A stretch of DNA of 64,000 nt from Streptomyces sp. HUAS CB01 (GCF_030406905.1 NZ_CP129137.1:6727501-6791500), one strand, 5' to 3'; shown: positions 37,197 through 47,431, counted from the stretch's first letter. The notes: generated by a model not told the origin, from the letters alone. Made by a program: numbers and translations.

Positions 37197-37424
37197 ACCC
37201 TACCCCGCAATCATTGGCGAAATGGATCGGCGCAGATTAACAGGTGCCTTAGAGGCCTCCATGCAAGTTTTTTGGCCATAATCACCTGAAAGGAATTCAA
37301 ACATGATCTTGCCGATCAATTCGGATCTTAGGGGTAAGATCACGACAAACCCGCAGATGAGGGCTGGGCAATCTCCGTGGTGACGGATAGAGTCCCGTCG
37401 GTTATCAGACATTGAGGGGTTTGT
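37197..37424. promoter_or_regulatory. Divergent intergenic region between RHS and FG-GAP genes
   Basis: This 228-bp region is markedly AT-richer than its surroundings and must hold both promoters, since the two large secreted-protein genes diverge from it. GAGGGG at about 37414 is the ribosome binding site of the rightward gene. I could not place -10/-35 boxes with confidence. Confidence 0.5.
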
Positions 37425-40400
37425 GTGCATCAGATAAGACCTCGTAGTGGCAAGCGAAGAAGGTCGGCGGCTTCCCGGGCGATATCCCTGGTTCTAACAA
37501 GTGGAATTGCCGCCTCAGGACTTCTCGCAGTGCCCCCGGGATCGGCAGTAGCAGCGGCATCAACTGCTGTGACCGCGGACCCTGTGGCAGACGGCTCCCT
37601 GAGCGAAGAGGACTACGCGCTTCAGCAGGCTGCCTCCACCGGCCAGCCCTACGAGCTGACCTCGGCCCGGACCGAATCGTCGGACACCTGGGCGCTCCCC
37701 GACGGCACTTGGTCAGTCAAGCGGCACGGCACCCCGGTGCGGATGCTGAAGGACGGGGCCTGGGTACCGACCGATCCGACCCTTGCTCTTGGCGCAGACG
37801 GGCGGGTCGTGCCGAAGGCATCGACTGTGGTGGTGTCGTTCTCAGGTGGCGGGAGCGGGCCCTTGCTCTCCGGTGTCAAGGACGGCCGCACTCTGACCCT
37901 GACCTGGCCCAAGCCGCTGCCCGCGCCGACGCTTGCCGAGAACGTCGCCACCTACCCTGACGTGCTGCCGGGCGTCGACATGCAGCTGAAGGGAGAAGTC
38001 GAGGGCTTCTCCCAACTCTTGATCGTCAAGACCCCTGAGGCAGCCGCGAACCCTGAGCTGGCCGCCCTAAAGTACAAGCTGGACACGGTCGGACTGACGG
38101 TGTCCACGGACGCGGATACCGGCAGTGTCACCGCGGTCAACCCTGCCGGGGAGATCGTGTTCACCAGCCCGTCCCCGCTCATGTGGGACTCCACAACGAT
38201 TTCCTCGGGTGGCGCTGCCCGGTCGACAACGAACGCTCCAACCGACGCGTTCGAACCCATACCCGGAGCGCAGGACGCGCAGATGCCGACCACGGTCTCT
38301 GGCGACACCCTGGAGATTAAGCCCGACCAGGAGCTGCTGACTGGCCAAGACACCAAGTACCCGGTCTACATCGACCCGTCCTGGACGTGGGGGAAGCGTC
38401 AGAACTGGACCCGGGTCTACAAGCACTGGCCGGACAACTCCTACTGGAACACGAAGGAGGTCGTGCGGGTCGGCTACGAGTCCGAGTCCGGCGGTTCGGA
38501 CCGGATCTCCCGGTCGTTCTTCCAACTCGACACCGCCAACCTCAAGGGTGCGGCGGTCAAGTCGTCCACGTTCCGGATCAAGAACACCTGGTCGTGGTCC
38601 TGCCAGGCCAGGCCGGTCGATCTTTATCACGTCGGCCCGATCTCTCCCAAGACCACATGGAAGAACCAGCCCGCACAGATTGGCGCGAAGCTGGCCTCGG
38701 TCGACGACGCCAAGGGCTGGAGCAAAGACTGCGCCGCTGGCAACCTCGAGTTCAATGCGACCGCCAAGATCCGCGAAGCCGCCTCGAAGGGCTGGGCCAG
38801 CGTCAACTTCGGCCTGTACGCACGTGACGAGGGGGACACCTTCGGCTGGAAGAAGTTCGACGCCAAGACCGCGGTCCTGGAAACGATCTACAACAACCCG
38901 CCCAAGACCCCAACGACTCTGGGTACCCATCCCAAGACCTCTTGTGCAAACGGCGGCCAGCTCGGCAACACGCGCGTGAGCGTGTACGCGAAGATCGACG
39001 ACAAGGACGGCGGAAACCTCACCGCCGAGTTCCAGATCTTCAAGGCGGGAACGGCCACCCCGGTCGTAACCCAGTCCATGCCCGCCATCAAGGGCCAGGT
39101 CACCACTTACCCGGTGCCTGACTCGTATCTGACCGGCGGGGACTACACGTGGAAGGTGCGCGGCAAGGACCAGGACAACACCTATTCGGGCTGGTCGGCC
39201 ACGTGCAAGTTCTCCGTCGACAGAGCCCGGCCAAGCAAGCCGCCCGTGATCACCTCGGTGGGCAACTTCTTCCCGCCCGGTGACAACGGCTGGCCCACGA
39301 CAACGGGCAAGGCGCGCGAGACCGGGAAGTTCACCTTCGCCGACGGCGGTGCCGAAGGGGTCAAGGAATACGGCTACTACACCGACCATGACCCCGACGT
39401 GAAGTACGCGCAGCCCGGCATCGAGGTGCCCGTCACCCCGCCCGGTTACGGTCCGCACTTTGTCTACGCGTTCAGCGTGGACCAGGCGGGCAACCGATCC
39501 GACACCGCGACGTACATCTACTACGCCGCTCGCGAAGAGAAAGAGGACGGGGAGCACGACCTCAACGGCGACACCCACCGTGACCTCTGGAGCGTCGACT
39601 CCTACGGAACCCTGCTTACGTACGCCGGCCAAGGCGACGGAACCTTCTCCGCCGCCACCAATGGAGCAGGCGAGTCCTTCGCGGACCAGCAGGTCACGTT
39701 CGCTGGCGACTGGGGCCAGGACGGAGTCAACGACCTCGTCAGCCTCGCCTACGACCCAGTAGACAAGAAGAAGAAGCTCTGGACGTATAAGAACAACGGC
39801 ACCGGCGTCATCATCCCCGGAGGAAAAGAACTGACGGCGACCTGCCCCGTCAAGGACCCGGAAATAGGCTGCGACTACGGCGGTGAATGGACCGGTGACG
39901 ACCACTGGTACAACGCTGAACAGGCCCTCGGCCCAGGCGACATCAACGGTGACGACCATCCCGACATGCTCGTCAAGCAAGGCAAGCAGCTCTGGGCCTA
40001 CTACGGCAACAAGGCGACCTACGACCTCGACCTCGGCGGCCAGCACCCGCCCGTCCTCGTCGGCGAGGGCGACTGGGACAAATTCACCGTCATCGCCCCC
40101 GGTGACGTCAACGGCGACAACCTCCCAGACCTGTGGCTGCGCGAGGACAGCACCGGCTCCGTCTGGCGCTCCTACGGCAAAAGGGGCCCCGACGGGAAGC
40201 TCGACCCCACCACCTGGGGCAACACCGCCGGACGGGTGAAGATCGGTACGGGCTACCCCGCCTCTCTCTACCCGAGCATCGGCTCAGCCGGAGATCTCAC
40301 CGGCGACGGCCTCGCTGACCTGTATGCCCGCAAGGCCGACAACATCATGCTCGGCTGGCCCGGCAAGACCCCCGGTACGGACAACATGTCCTTCGCCGCC

Positions 40401-41816
40401 TACTTCACCATCGACGGCGTCACCGGCGGTGCGCGCATCCCCTCCGGCACCACCCTCACGGGCGGCCAGTCCTATGCCTCGGACTCAGCCAAGCTCACGA
40501 TGGGTACGGACGGCAACCTGGTCATCACGTCCAATGCCGACAAGGCGCTGTGGTCCACCAAGACCGCGGGTAACGCGGGAGCCAAGGCAGTCATGCAGGC
40601 CGACGGCAACCTCGTGGTCTACGCAGCTGATGAGAGCACCAAGCTGTGGGAATCAAAGACCGCCGCAGCCAACGGCCACGCGGTGCTCCAAGACCGAGGC
40701 AGCCTCGTCATCTACAACATCAAGGGCCAAGCCCAGTGGAGCAGCGGCACTGCCATCCGTCACGACCACAACGGTGACGGATTCAGCGACATGGGTCTCT
40801 GGTACGACTTCACGGCCGGAACGGATGCCACATACACAGTGATGGCGAACTCCAACGGCTCGTTCCAGACCCCCTACAAGTCCTACAGCGCTCCGATCGG
40901 CAAATGGGACGCCAAGTCGCTGAAGTTCGTCACCGGTGACTTCAACGGCGACGGACGTGGGGACATGGCGGCTCTTCAAGGCCACAGCGACACCGCCGTT
41001 TCGCTATGGACCGCACTCGGAAACCCCGCAGGAGGGTTCGGCACTCCCATCGAGTCCTGGGCCGTCCCGAAAGGCGTGATGCACACCAGCTATATGACCC
41101 CGCAAGCAGGCGACTTCAACGGCGACGGACGCGACGACATCGCCGTCTGGTACGCCTATCCCGACGGCACCAGCAAACTCTTCACCTACACCTCCAGCGT
41201 CACCGGAGGATTCAACAAGCCCTTCGAGTCCTGGTCCGCTCCCAGTGGCACCTGGCTCAGGAACCGCTGCAAGTTCGTCACTGGAGACTTCAACGGAGAC
41301 GGGCGCGACGACATAGGCGTCTTCTACGGCCAGGGCGACAACACCGTGCGCAACCACACTTTCCTGGCCACCGCCACCGGAGGGTTCGCCAACCCCACAT
41401 CATGGTGGTACACCTCATCACTCGACTGGAACCGCTCCACCCCACATGCCGGAGACTTCAACGGCGACGGGCGCGATGACGCCATGATCTGGTACGACTA
41501 CGCCGACGGCAGCGACAAGGTCTCCACCTTCATCGCCGAATCCGAGCCCGACAACCACTTCGGCTCCGCTTTCGTCTCCCTCTCCAGCAACGCAGGGAAC
41601 TGGGACATCAAGCGCAGCCAACTCGTCATCGGCGACTACAACGGCGACGGACGGGACGACATCGGCGCGATGTACCACCAACCCGACGGCGCCGTGAAGA
41701 TGTGGACCTGGACGGCCAGGGAAGACGCCAAGTTCAACGGCGCTCTCGCCAGCTGGAGCTATACCTCATCCGAGTGGGTCTACGCGTCAACCCGCTTCTT
41801 CAAGCCCTACAACTAG
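37425..41816 (+). CDS. Secreted DNRLRE / FG-GAP / bulb-lectin repeat protein
   Basis: A 1463-residue protein with a GTG start preceded by GAGGGG. The signal peptide covers residues 1-45 with a twin Arg-rich start (RSGKRRRSAASRAISLVLTS). The middle (about 310-490) is a DNRLRE-like beta-sandwich of the type placed before RHS modules (NSYWNTKEVVRVGYESE, NLKGAAVKSSTFRIKNT). FG-GAP/VCBS propeller repeats follow in two groups, about 705-985 and 1110-1460, with the calcium-binding signature DFNGDGRDD. Between them (about 1015-1105) is a bulb-type lectin domain (LTMGTDGNLVITSNADKALW, QADGNLVVYA). Probably a cell-surface or extracellular binding protein. Proteins of this kind often lie next to RHS genes in Streptomyces; a shared delivery role is inferred. 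Confidence 0.85.
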   Translation: MHQIRPRSGKRRRSAASRAISLVLTSGIAASGLLAVPPGSAVAAASTAVTADPVADGSLSEEDYALQQAASTGQPYELTSARTESSDTWALPDGTWSVKRHGTPVRMLKDGAWVPTDPTLALGADGRVVPKASTVVVSFSGGGSGPLLSGVKDGRTLTLTWPKPLPAPTLAENVATYPDVLPGVDMQLKGEVEGFSQLLIVKTPEAAANPELAALKYKLDTVGLTVSTDADTGSVTAVNPAGEIVFTSPSPLMWDSTTISSGGAARSTTNAPTDAFEPIPGAQDAQMPTTVSGDTLEIKPDQELLTGQDTKYPVYIDPSWTWGKRQNWTRVYKHWPDNSYWNTKEVVRVGYESESGGSDRISRSFFQLDTANLKGAAVKSSTFRIKNTWSWSCQARPVDLYHVGPISPKTTWKNQPAQIGAKLASVDDAKGWSKDCAAGNLEFNATAKIREAASKGWASVNFGLYARDEGDTFGWKKFDAKTAVLETIYNNPPKTPTTLGTHPKTSCANGGQLGNTRVSVYAKIDDKDGGNLTAEFQIFKAGTATPVVTQSMPAIKGQVTTYPVPDSYLTGGDYTWKVRGKDQDNTYSGWSATCKFSVDRARPSKPPVITSVGNFFPPGDNGWPTTTGKARETGKFTFADGGAEGVKEYGYYTDHDPDVKYAQPGIEVPVTPPGYGPHFVYAFSVDQAGNRSDTATYIYYAAREEKEDGEHDLNGDTHRDLWSVDSYGTLLTYAGQGDGTFSAATNGAGESFADQQVTFAGDWGQDGVNDLVSLAYDPVDKKKKLWTYKNNGTGVIIPGGKELTATCPVKDPEIGCDYGGEWTGDDHWYNAEQALGPGDINGDDHPDMLVKQGKQLWAYYGNKATYDLDLGGQHPPVLVGEGDWDKFTVIAPGDVNGDNLPDLWLREDSTGSVWRSYGKRGPDGKLDPTTWGNTAGRVKIGTGYPASLYPSIGSAGDLTGDGLADLYARKADNIMLGWPGKTPGTDNMSFAAYFTIDGVTGGARIPSGTTLTGGQSYASDSAKLTMGTDGNLVITSNADKALWSTKTAGNAGAKAVMQADGNLVVYAADESTKLWESKTAAANGHAVLQDRGSLVIYNIKGQAQWSSGTAIRHDHNGDGFSDMGLWYDFTAGTDATYTVMANSNGSFQTPYKSYSAPIGKWDAKSLKFVTGDFNGDGRGDMAALQGHSDTAVSLWTALGNPAGGFGTPIESWAVPKGVMHTSYMTPQAGDFNGDGRDDIAVWYAYPDGTSKLFTYTSSVTGGFNKPFESWSAPSGTWLRNRCKFVTGDFNGDGRDDIGVFYGQGDNTVRNHTFLATATGGFANPTSWWYTSSLDWNRSTPHAGDFNGDGRDDAMIWYDYADGSDKVSTFIAESEPDNHFGSAFVSLSSNAGNWDIKRSQLVIGDYNGDGRDDIGAMYHQPDGAVKMWTWTAREDAKFNGALASWSYTSSEWVYASTRFFKPYN

Positions 41817-41827
41817 CAACTCACCAC

Positions 41828-41867
41828 TGACACCGCTTCCGGCATACCCGTGCCGGGAGCGGTGTCA
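41828..41867. terminator. Terminator of the FG-GAP gene
   Basis: A 17-bp stem (41828-41844 with 41851-41867, one G-T type mismatch) with a six-base loop, eleven bases after the stop and followed by TTTACAC. Confidence 0.8.
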
Positions 41868-41869
41868 TT

Positions 41870-42422
41870 TACACACCTCGGCGAGTCCACCAAAACCCCC
41901 ACGGCCCTGTTGGGGTCTCCGGCCACACCCAGCCAGAAGGCCTCGGCCTGATCGAGATCGTAGGCGGCAGCGGTGTCCGCATTCTCCGATTCGCGGATCT
42001 CGGAGGTCGCCTTCGCCAAGAGCTCTGTGCGTCTGCGCTGGGAGGAGGGCGAGCACAGTGCGAAGGTGCTGCACCGTCGCTGGCGAACACCAGAGCAAGC
42101 CCGTCTTCAGCGATCCCGATGGAGCCGTACTCGCGGAAATGCTCCGCAACCGTGGCCGGTGAGTGGACGAAGTAGCCACTGTCGACATCAGGCAGCGAGA
42201 GCTCGCTGATCACCCAGTAGAGCGTGGCCAGATCGGATGGGATTGCGTCAGGTCCACGAGAGCATCCGTCGCCTTGGAGCACCCGTCCGTGGTCAGCCTT
42301 ACGGCGTTCTGGCCGGACAGGAATCCGTGCGTCGCCCCGAACACCCTCACCCACTCTCCGAGCGCCGCACTGGTCTGCTCGCACCACGTCCGGACCCATG
42401 CATAGAGTCGCTCACCAGACAC
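41870..42422 (-). pseudogene. SUKH-type immunity gene relic
   Basis: The GTG at 42422, with GGAGGGGGAG upstream, starts VSGERLYAWVRTWCEQTSAALGEW and FGATHGFLSGQNAVRLT. Near 42250 a frameshift moves reading to IPSDLATLYWVISELSLPDVDSG and YFVHSPATVAEHFREYGSI, the hallmark of SUKH/SMI1-like immunity proteins. After ALVFASDG (about 42070) homology ends at a scrap of ISL3 transposase. A third frame (YDLDQAEAFWLGVAGDPNRAV, about 41900-42010) may be the lost C-terminus or another gene. It is non-functional as read. Confidence 0.7.
42027..42075 (+). mobile_element. ISL3 transposase scrap (about 45 bp)
   Basis: The plus-strand translation LRWEEGEHSAKVLH matches the ISL3 element B segment LRQRWEEGEHTATVLHQE (27900 region). 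It sits exactly where the SUKH homology stops. Confidence 0.6.
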
Positions 42423-42485
42423 AATCTCCCCCTCCAGTCACCGCGCATGGAGGCCGCCATCCGCGAGTCCGGATGAACGTTCCTC

Positions 42486-43482
42486 GGTAAGCCGGCAGAC
42501 ACTGCAACCGGCTTGACTCACATCGGCGCTCGCGAATACGACCCAACCATCGGGCAGTTCATCAGCGTTGACCCTCTGCTGGAACTTGACAAGCACCAGA
42601 CACGGCTACAGCTACGGTGCCCAAAACCCTGCGACCTTCTCCGATCCGTCCGGCATGGGACTAGCCTGCGGCAGACCCGGCTGGGAAGGCTGCGGCACAA
42701 ACTCAAACGGTGGTCAGAGCGGTCAGCCCTCCGTAATTGATTCTGGTGGGAATGTTCCCCCTGAGCCCGGCGGCGAGGGAGGTACAGCTGAAGTCCGCGG
42801 CGACTCTATAGTTATCCCCGATGAAACCGACTGCGGTTTTTGGGATGTGAAGTGCGGTTGGAACAAGAATTTCAAGAGTGAGTGCGGGTTCTGAGATGTT
42901 AAGTGCGGATGGGAGAAGAACAAGACAGCCTGGGGTGAGGCGCTTGGTGTTGACGACTGGATAGGATGTATCGCAAATCGCGAGCTATCTCATTGTGGTT
43001 GGGTCCTTGCTGGGTTCATACCATTCGGCAAACTCGGAAAGCTCGCCAAAGCTCTCGACGAGGGTGTGGAAGCATCGAAAGCCACCAAGAAGTTGGACGT
43101 GGCAATCGAGCTCGTCGGTCAAGTTCCCTGCGGTGGGAGTCACCTCAGTGAGGCAGTCCGACTTCAGCGACTGATCGACAATAAGAGGAATGGAAACTAC
43201 GCGTCAGCGCTACTCGCTGATGGAACGATACTCGTGGCGCACGCGGACCAGTATCTACATTCAGAGGAGTATCTTCTGCAAGCGGCTGCAGACAGAAAGA
43301 TCGTCGCAGTCTACTCCGAGCGTGAGCCATGCAACACGGGTCACAGGTGTGCTTCTCAGCTTGAGGCGGCGGGCATTAAGAATGTCAGTTGGTCCTTCAA
43401 GTGGAACGATATTGGAGATGCGGGGCGTGATGAGACCACTAAGCAGATCGCAGCAGAAATAAAGAAGCTCTTCAATCAGTAA
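42486..43482 (+). pseudogene. Orphan RHS tip with deaminase-like toxin domain
   Basis: It begins mid-protein with KPADTATGLTHIGAREYDPT and IGQFISVDPLLEL, the terminal RHS core motif. A one-base shift near 42600 continues it as HGYSYGAQNPATFSDPSG. A TGA near 42892 interrupts a duplicated motif (FWDVKCGW versus F-stop-DVKCGW, so probably TGG to TGA). The same frame continues through a hydrophobic pretoxin segment (GWVLAGFIPFGKLGKLA) into a C-terminal domain. There HSEEYL (His/Glu codons 43258-43266), SEREPC and GHRC (Cys codons 43330 and 43348) form the zinc-site pattern of nucleic-acid deaminase toxins. This is an orphan cassette lacking a secretion module; the domain could still be spare recombination material. 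Confidence 0.75.
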
Positions 43483-43505
43483 CACTCGTATTGGCGTATG
43501 CTGCG

Positions 43506-43530
43506 ATGGGGGTCCGGCTCGGACCCCCAT
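43506..43530. terminator. Hairpin between orphan toxin and immunity gene
   Basis: An 11-bp perfect stem (43506-43516 with 43520-43530) with a three-base loop between the toxin stop and the SUKH-4 gene. It may limit readthrough, so the immunity gene may have its own promoter. Confidence 0.65.
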
Positions 43531-43552
43531 TGAGACTTGGAGATACACGGGT

Positions 43553-43984
43553 ATGAATTTCTCGTTGGTTGATCTATCAAGCGATGCGGGTATGCATCTC
43601 GTGGTGCCGAAGAGCTTTTTCTCCTATCGTGCCGTGGATCACGCGGAACGTTTCCATGTCGGATCCTCCGTATTTGTTAAGTTTGGCTCGATTGGCCGCG
43701 CGGTAAGTGTCTTTGTGAATGCAGTAACTGGTCAAGTGGTCTCGGGGATCACCTTGGATGACACGGACTTCGTTAACGGAAGTGTTGCCCATTTCACGGA
43801 GTGCGTTCGCGAGCTGACCGAAAAGTTTCCCTACTATTCCGCTGACTCGGATTCAGATGAATGGGAAGAAGGTGCCCGGCTCGTAGAGGAGACGGTTAAA
43901 CGAATCGACTCGATGGCGTATCGAGAGGGTTCGTTCTGGCATGAATTTAGGTGGGATGTAAGCATGGGTGAGTTTTACGAATAG
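43553..43984 (+). CDS. SUKH-4 family immunity protein
   Basis: A 143-residue protein with ATG after GGAG. The SUKH-4 pattern is seen in FVKFGSIGRAVSVFVNAVTGQVV, the segment FVNGSVAHFTECVRELTEKF, and the terminal RIDSMAYREGSFWHEFRWDVSMGEFYE. SUKH-superfamily proteins bind and neutralise diverse toxins, deaminases included. It directly follows the orphan deaminase-like cassette in the same direction, so it is probably the cognate immunity protein and has stayed intact while the toxin frame has decayed. Lower GC (about the same as the cassette) supports joint acquisition. Confidence 0.85.
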   Translation: MNFSLVDLSSDAGMHLVVPKSFFSYRAVDHAERFHVGSSVFVKFGSIGRAVSVFVNAVTGQVVSGITLDDTDFVNGSVAHFTECVRELTEKFPYYSADSDSDEWEEGARLVEETVKRIDSMAYREGSFWHEFRWDVSMGEFYE

Positions 43985-44148
43985 CATTGAATTACCCCCA
44001 AGGCTTACATGGATGGGAGTGACGTCGTGGGCTGTCGGGCCATTCAATGCCAGTACTCTCGCTACGCCGTGCTGGTTGGCCATCCCTCCTCCCCTGCCTG
44101 CTTCACCCACCCGCCTACAGTTTCCCTTGCGCGACCACGACCGTATCG

Positions 44149-45588
44149 CTAGTGGTCGAATCCCCCCTCGGACACAACCACTGACGATACGGATTCGAGG
44201 GCCTCGACCTTACGGTCGCGGTCCTCGTTTCGTGTTCGTAGGTGATCGTGATGCCGAGGGCTTCGTAGAGCGGCCCCTTTTGCATCGGCGCTGGCTGCGT
44301 GAATGCGTTGTGCGATGTCGCCGAGGCTGTCCGTGAGCTGTCGGATGCGGTGGGCGTCGAGTCGTGGCTCCTTGTGTCGGTGCGCGTGGGGGAGCGCGTC
44401 GAGCTGCTTCTGGGCGCTTTCCTTGTCTCGGTGCGCTGCGTTGATCCATTGGGTGACGACGGCGGGGTCGGCGCCGGCGTCGAGGGCGGCGTGGTAGCGG
44501 GCGAGGCGGCGGTCGCAGTCCTTGATTGCTTTGCGGGCTTGGGCCTGCTCGGGTGTCTGCGAGTCGTTGGCGCTTGCGGCGGCACTGGCTTGGGCCAGGG
44601 CTTCGATCGTGGCGGTGAGCCGGTCGGGTGCGAAGGCGCGGGCGATCCACTGGTCCAGGGCCTGGCAGACGATGTCTTCCCGTAGGTAGACGGTGCGGGG
44701 GTGGTCGAGGCCGGGGTGGAGTGCTGTTTCGTGCTCGGTGAATTGGCACCGGTAGTAGACGCGGTCGCGGATGGTCGAGGGCTGCATCTTCCGCCCGCAC
44801 AGCTGGCAGCGGACGCGCCCGCGCAGCGCGTAGGGGCGGGCGCTGGGTTTTCCGGCTCGTTCCTGTCGTCCCTGGTTGCGGGCTCGCTGTCTGCGGAGGG
44901 CTTGGACGGCGTCGAAATGGTCGGGGCTGATGATCGCTTCGTGGGCGGGTTCGTTGGAGCGGATCCACTGCTCGGTGGGGTTGTGTGAACCGTTCCGGGT
45001 TTGATCGAGACTCTAGGTTGTGACTGTGGATGCGCTGGCCGGCGGCGGCTTTGGCCGGGTTCGGATGTGGTCCGGCGTCGGCGATGCGATAGCCGTAGGG
45101 AGGGCGTCCGCCGAGGTAGCGGCCCTGTAGTTGGGCCTGGGAGCTCATGGCGGTCCGTACGCGGATCTTGATGCGGTTGCGTTCTCCCTTGCTCATGCCG
45201 CCGAAGACGGACATGACGAGGTCGTGGGCCTCGTTGTCCGGGTCGATGGGGCCGCCGACCTCGGGCACCCACAGTGGGATGCGGAAGTGGACGAAGACGG
45301 GGAAGGTGTTGCCGAACTGGTTCCCGTAGAAGGTGCGTTGGGGCTCTCCGATCACGACGGCGTCGAATCCGCGTCTGGGATCGCGGAGGGCTTTGAGGAG
45401 TTCGTTGGTGCGGGGGGGCGCTGCCAGGGCAGGGCGCGGCTGTGGCCGATGTCGAAGTACTCGGCGACGATATGGCCCTGGGCGGGTTCGATGAGGGCGC
45501 GGGCGCGGGTGAGTTGCCAGTTCCGTGAGGCGTCGGGGTCTTGAAGGTCCTCGGTGGAGCAGCGTCCGGCGAAGGCGAAACGGATCAC
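44149..45588 (-). pseudogene. Large serine recombinase relic
   Basis: The first frame (45588 on) has FAFAGRCSTEDLQDPDASRNWQ, the resolvase-like N-terminus with the catalytic Ser in the GRCSTE context, and HIVAEYFDIGHSRALPW. A frameshift near 45415 leads to FDAVVIGEPQRTFYGNQFG and VFGGMSKGERNRIKIRVR. After RPPYGYRIADAG (about 45060) the central part is deleted. The last frame starts near NPTEQWIRSNEPAHEAIIS and contains the zinc ribbon CQLCGRKM ... YYRC, then the coiled coil KAIKDCDRRLARYHAALDAG to the stop at 44149. Phage- or ICE-type integrase, inactivated by two shifts and a deletion. Confidence 0.85.
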
Positions 45589-45854
45589 GAGCGGCTGAGA
45601 CCTCCATGGCGGTCCGGTGCAGTGGTTGGGGTGCGTATGTTGATGGCGTTCTGTCCTACCCGGAGAGGGTGAGAAGCGCCAGCGGATCCCTCAGCCCTGT
45701 GGTGCACTGCCGCCTGCTCTCGGGCAAGCCTGACTCGGGTCGCCGCCAAGCTCGCGAAGGAAATCCAAAAGGCTGGTGGCGACAGACTCGGTCACGAGAG
45801 GCGGCTCAGCAGGGAGGGTTACGTCGACCTCCCGGTCACGTCCGTTGGAGTGGT

Positions 45855-47187
45855 GTATCGACGGCCACTCGGCGATCTCGTTTTGAGGCTATGCGGTGAG
45901 TTCGGTGGGCAGGAGGGTGTCGTTGTTTTCTGACTCGATCGGGTGGAGTCGGGCCTTGGCCAGCAGGTCGCGGCCCATGTAGCGGCGGGCTTCGGTCCAC
46001 TCGTCGTTCTGCTCGGCCAGGACCGCCCCGACCAGCCGGATGACGGCGGTGCGGTCGGGGAAGATGCCGACCACGTCTGTGCGGCGGCGGATCTCCTTGT
46101 TCAGCCGCTCCTGCGGGTTGTTGGACCAGATCTGTCGCCAGATCTCACGCGGGAAGGCCGTGAAGGCCAGCAGGTCATGCTGGGCAGCGTCCAAGTGGGC
46201 TGCGGCTTTCGGGAACTTGGCCTCCAGCGCGTCCAGGACGTGCCGCATCTGTGCTTGGACCGCGTCGGTGTCGGGCTGTTCGAAGACGGTCCGCAGCAGC
46301 GTGGCCACCCAGGGCTGGGCCGATTTCGGAACCTGGCTCAGCAAGTTCCTCGCATAGTGGGTGCGGCAGCGCTGCCACGACGCGCCGGGCAGAACGGCAC
46401 CGATGGCGTCGACGAGGCCGGCATGGGCGTCGGAGATGACGAGCTGGACGCCGGTTAGGCCGCGAGCGATGAGTGAGCGCAGGAAGGCGAGCCAGCCGGC
46501 GCCGTCTTCGGCGGTGGCGACGTCGATGCCGAGGATCTCGCGGTGTCCGTCGGCGTTGACGCCAACCGCGATCAGCGCGTGGACGTTGATGATGCGGCCG
46601 CCTTCCCGGACCTTCTGGGTCAGTGCGTCGACCCAGACGAACGCATACGGCCCGGCGTCCAGGGGCCGGTTGCGGAAGGCGGCGACCTGTTCGTCCAAGT
46701 GCTTGGCCATCGCGCTGACCTGGGACTTCGACAGCTGGGTGACACCGAGGGACTCGGCGAGCTTCTCGACCCGGCGGGTGGAGACGCCGAGCAGGTAGGC
46801 GGTGGCGACCACCGAGATCAGGGCCTGTTCGGCCCGGCGACGGCGTTCGAGCAGCCAGTGCGGGAAGTAACTGCCCTGCCGCAGCTTGGGGACGGCGAGC
46901 TCGACGGTCCCGGCGCGGGTGTCCCACTCGCGCGGGCGATAGCCGTTGCGATGGTTGACGCGTTCCTCGCTGACCTGCCCGTACTCCGCGTTGCAGAGGG
47001 CGTCGGCCTCCGCCGACATGAGCGCATCGGCGAACGTCTTCACCATCGCGCGCAGCAGATCGGGACTCGCCGAGGCGAGGTTGTCCTCGGCGAGGGCGTG
47101 CAGGGGCAGACTGTCTGGTGCGGTCATCGTGCTGATCTCCTTCGAGGCTTCGACACTTCGAAGATCAGCCGGTGGCCGTTCGTCTAT
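45855..47187 (-). mobile_element. IS256-family insertion sequence
   Basis: One intact transposase is flanked by imperfect inverted repeats of about 26-29 bp (45855-45880 and 47159-47187; shared core CGGCCAC...CG/CTGATCT). No clear target duplication. Confidence 0.75.
45889..47127 (-). CDS. IS256-family (mutator-type) transposase
   Basis: A 412-residue protein from ATG 47127 after GGAG; the frame continues 5' without a site. Family motifs are visible: HRNGYRPREWDTRAGTVELAVPKLR, FVWVDALTQKVREGG (first Asp), GVQLVISDAHAGLVDAIG (second Asp) and the signature QRCRTHYARNLLSQVPK. The Glu is in SNNPQERLNKEIRRRTDVVGIFP. Full length and intact. Confidence 0.95.
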   Translation of the reverse strand: MTAPDSLPLHALAEDNLASASPDLLRAMVKTFADALMSAEADALCNAEYGQVSEERVNHRNGYRPREWDTRAGTVELAVPKLRQGSYFPHWLLERRRRAEQALISVVATAYLLGVSTRRVEKLAESLGVTQLSKSQVSAMAKHLDEQVAAFRNRPLDAGPYAFVWVDALTQKVREGGRIINVHALIAVGVNADGHREILGIDVATAEDGAGWLAFLRSLIARGLTGVQLVISDAHAGLVDAIGAVLPGASWQRCRTHYARNLLSQVPKSAQPWVATLLRTVFEQPDTDAVQAQMRHVLDALEAKFPKAAAHLDAAQHDLLAFTAFPREIWRQIWSNNPQERLNKEIRRRTDVVGIFPDRTAVIRLVGAVLAEQNDEWTEARRYMGRDLLAKARLHPIESENNDTLLPTELTA

Positions 47188-47431
47188 GCGGGCGCCATCC
47201 CGATGCCGGAGCAAACCCCCGGATCAGGTCGAACCCGTACACCACTTCCCAGGACGCAACCGACCTCCCCGGCGTTGCTTGCGCCGGATCGGTGCTCAGG
47301 TGCGCGCCGGGTCATGCTCTTTGGCGCCATGCGGTTGCCGCTGACACGAACTTCGTAGAGGTGCCGTACGACAGATTTGTCGCGCTCAGGGCATCCAGTG
47401 CGGGCCCTGTTCCCCCGCCTGTAGAACCGCA

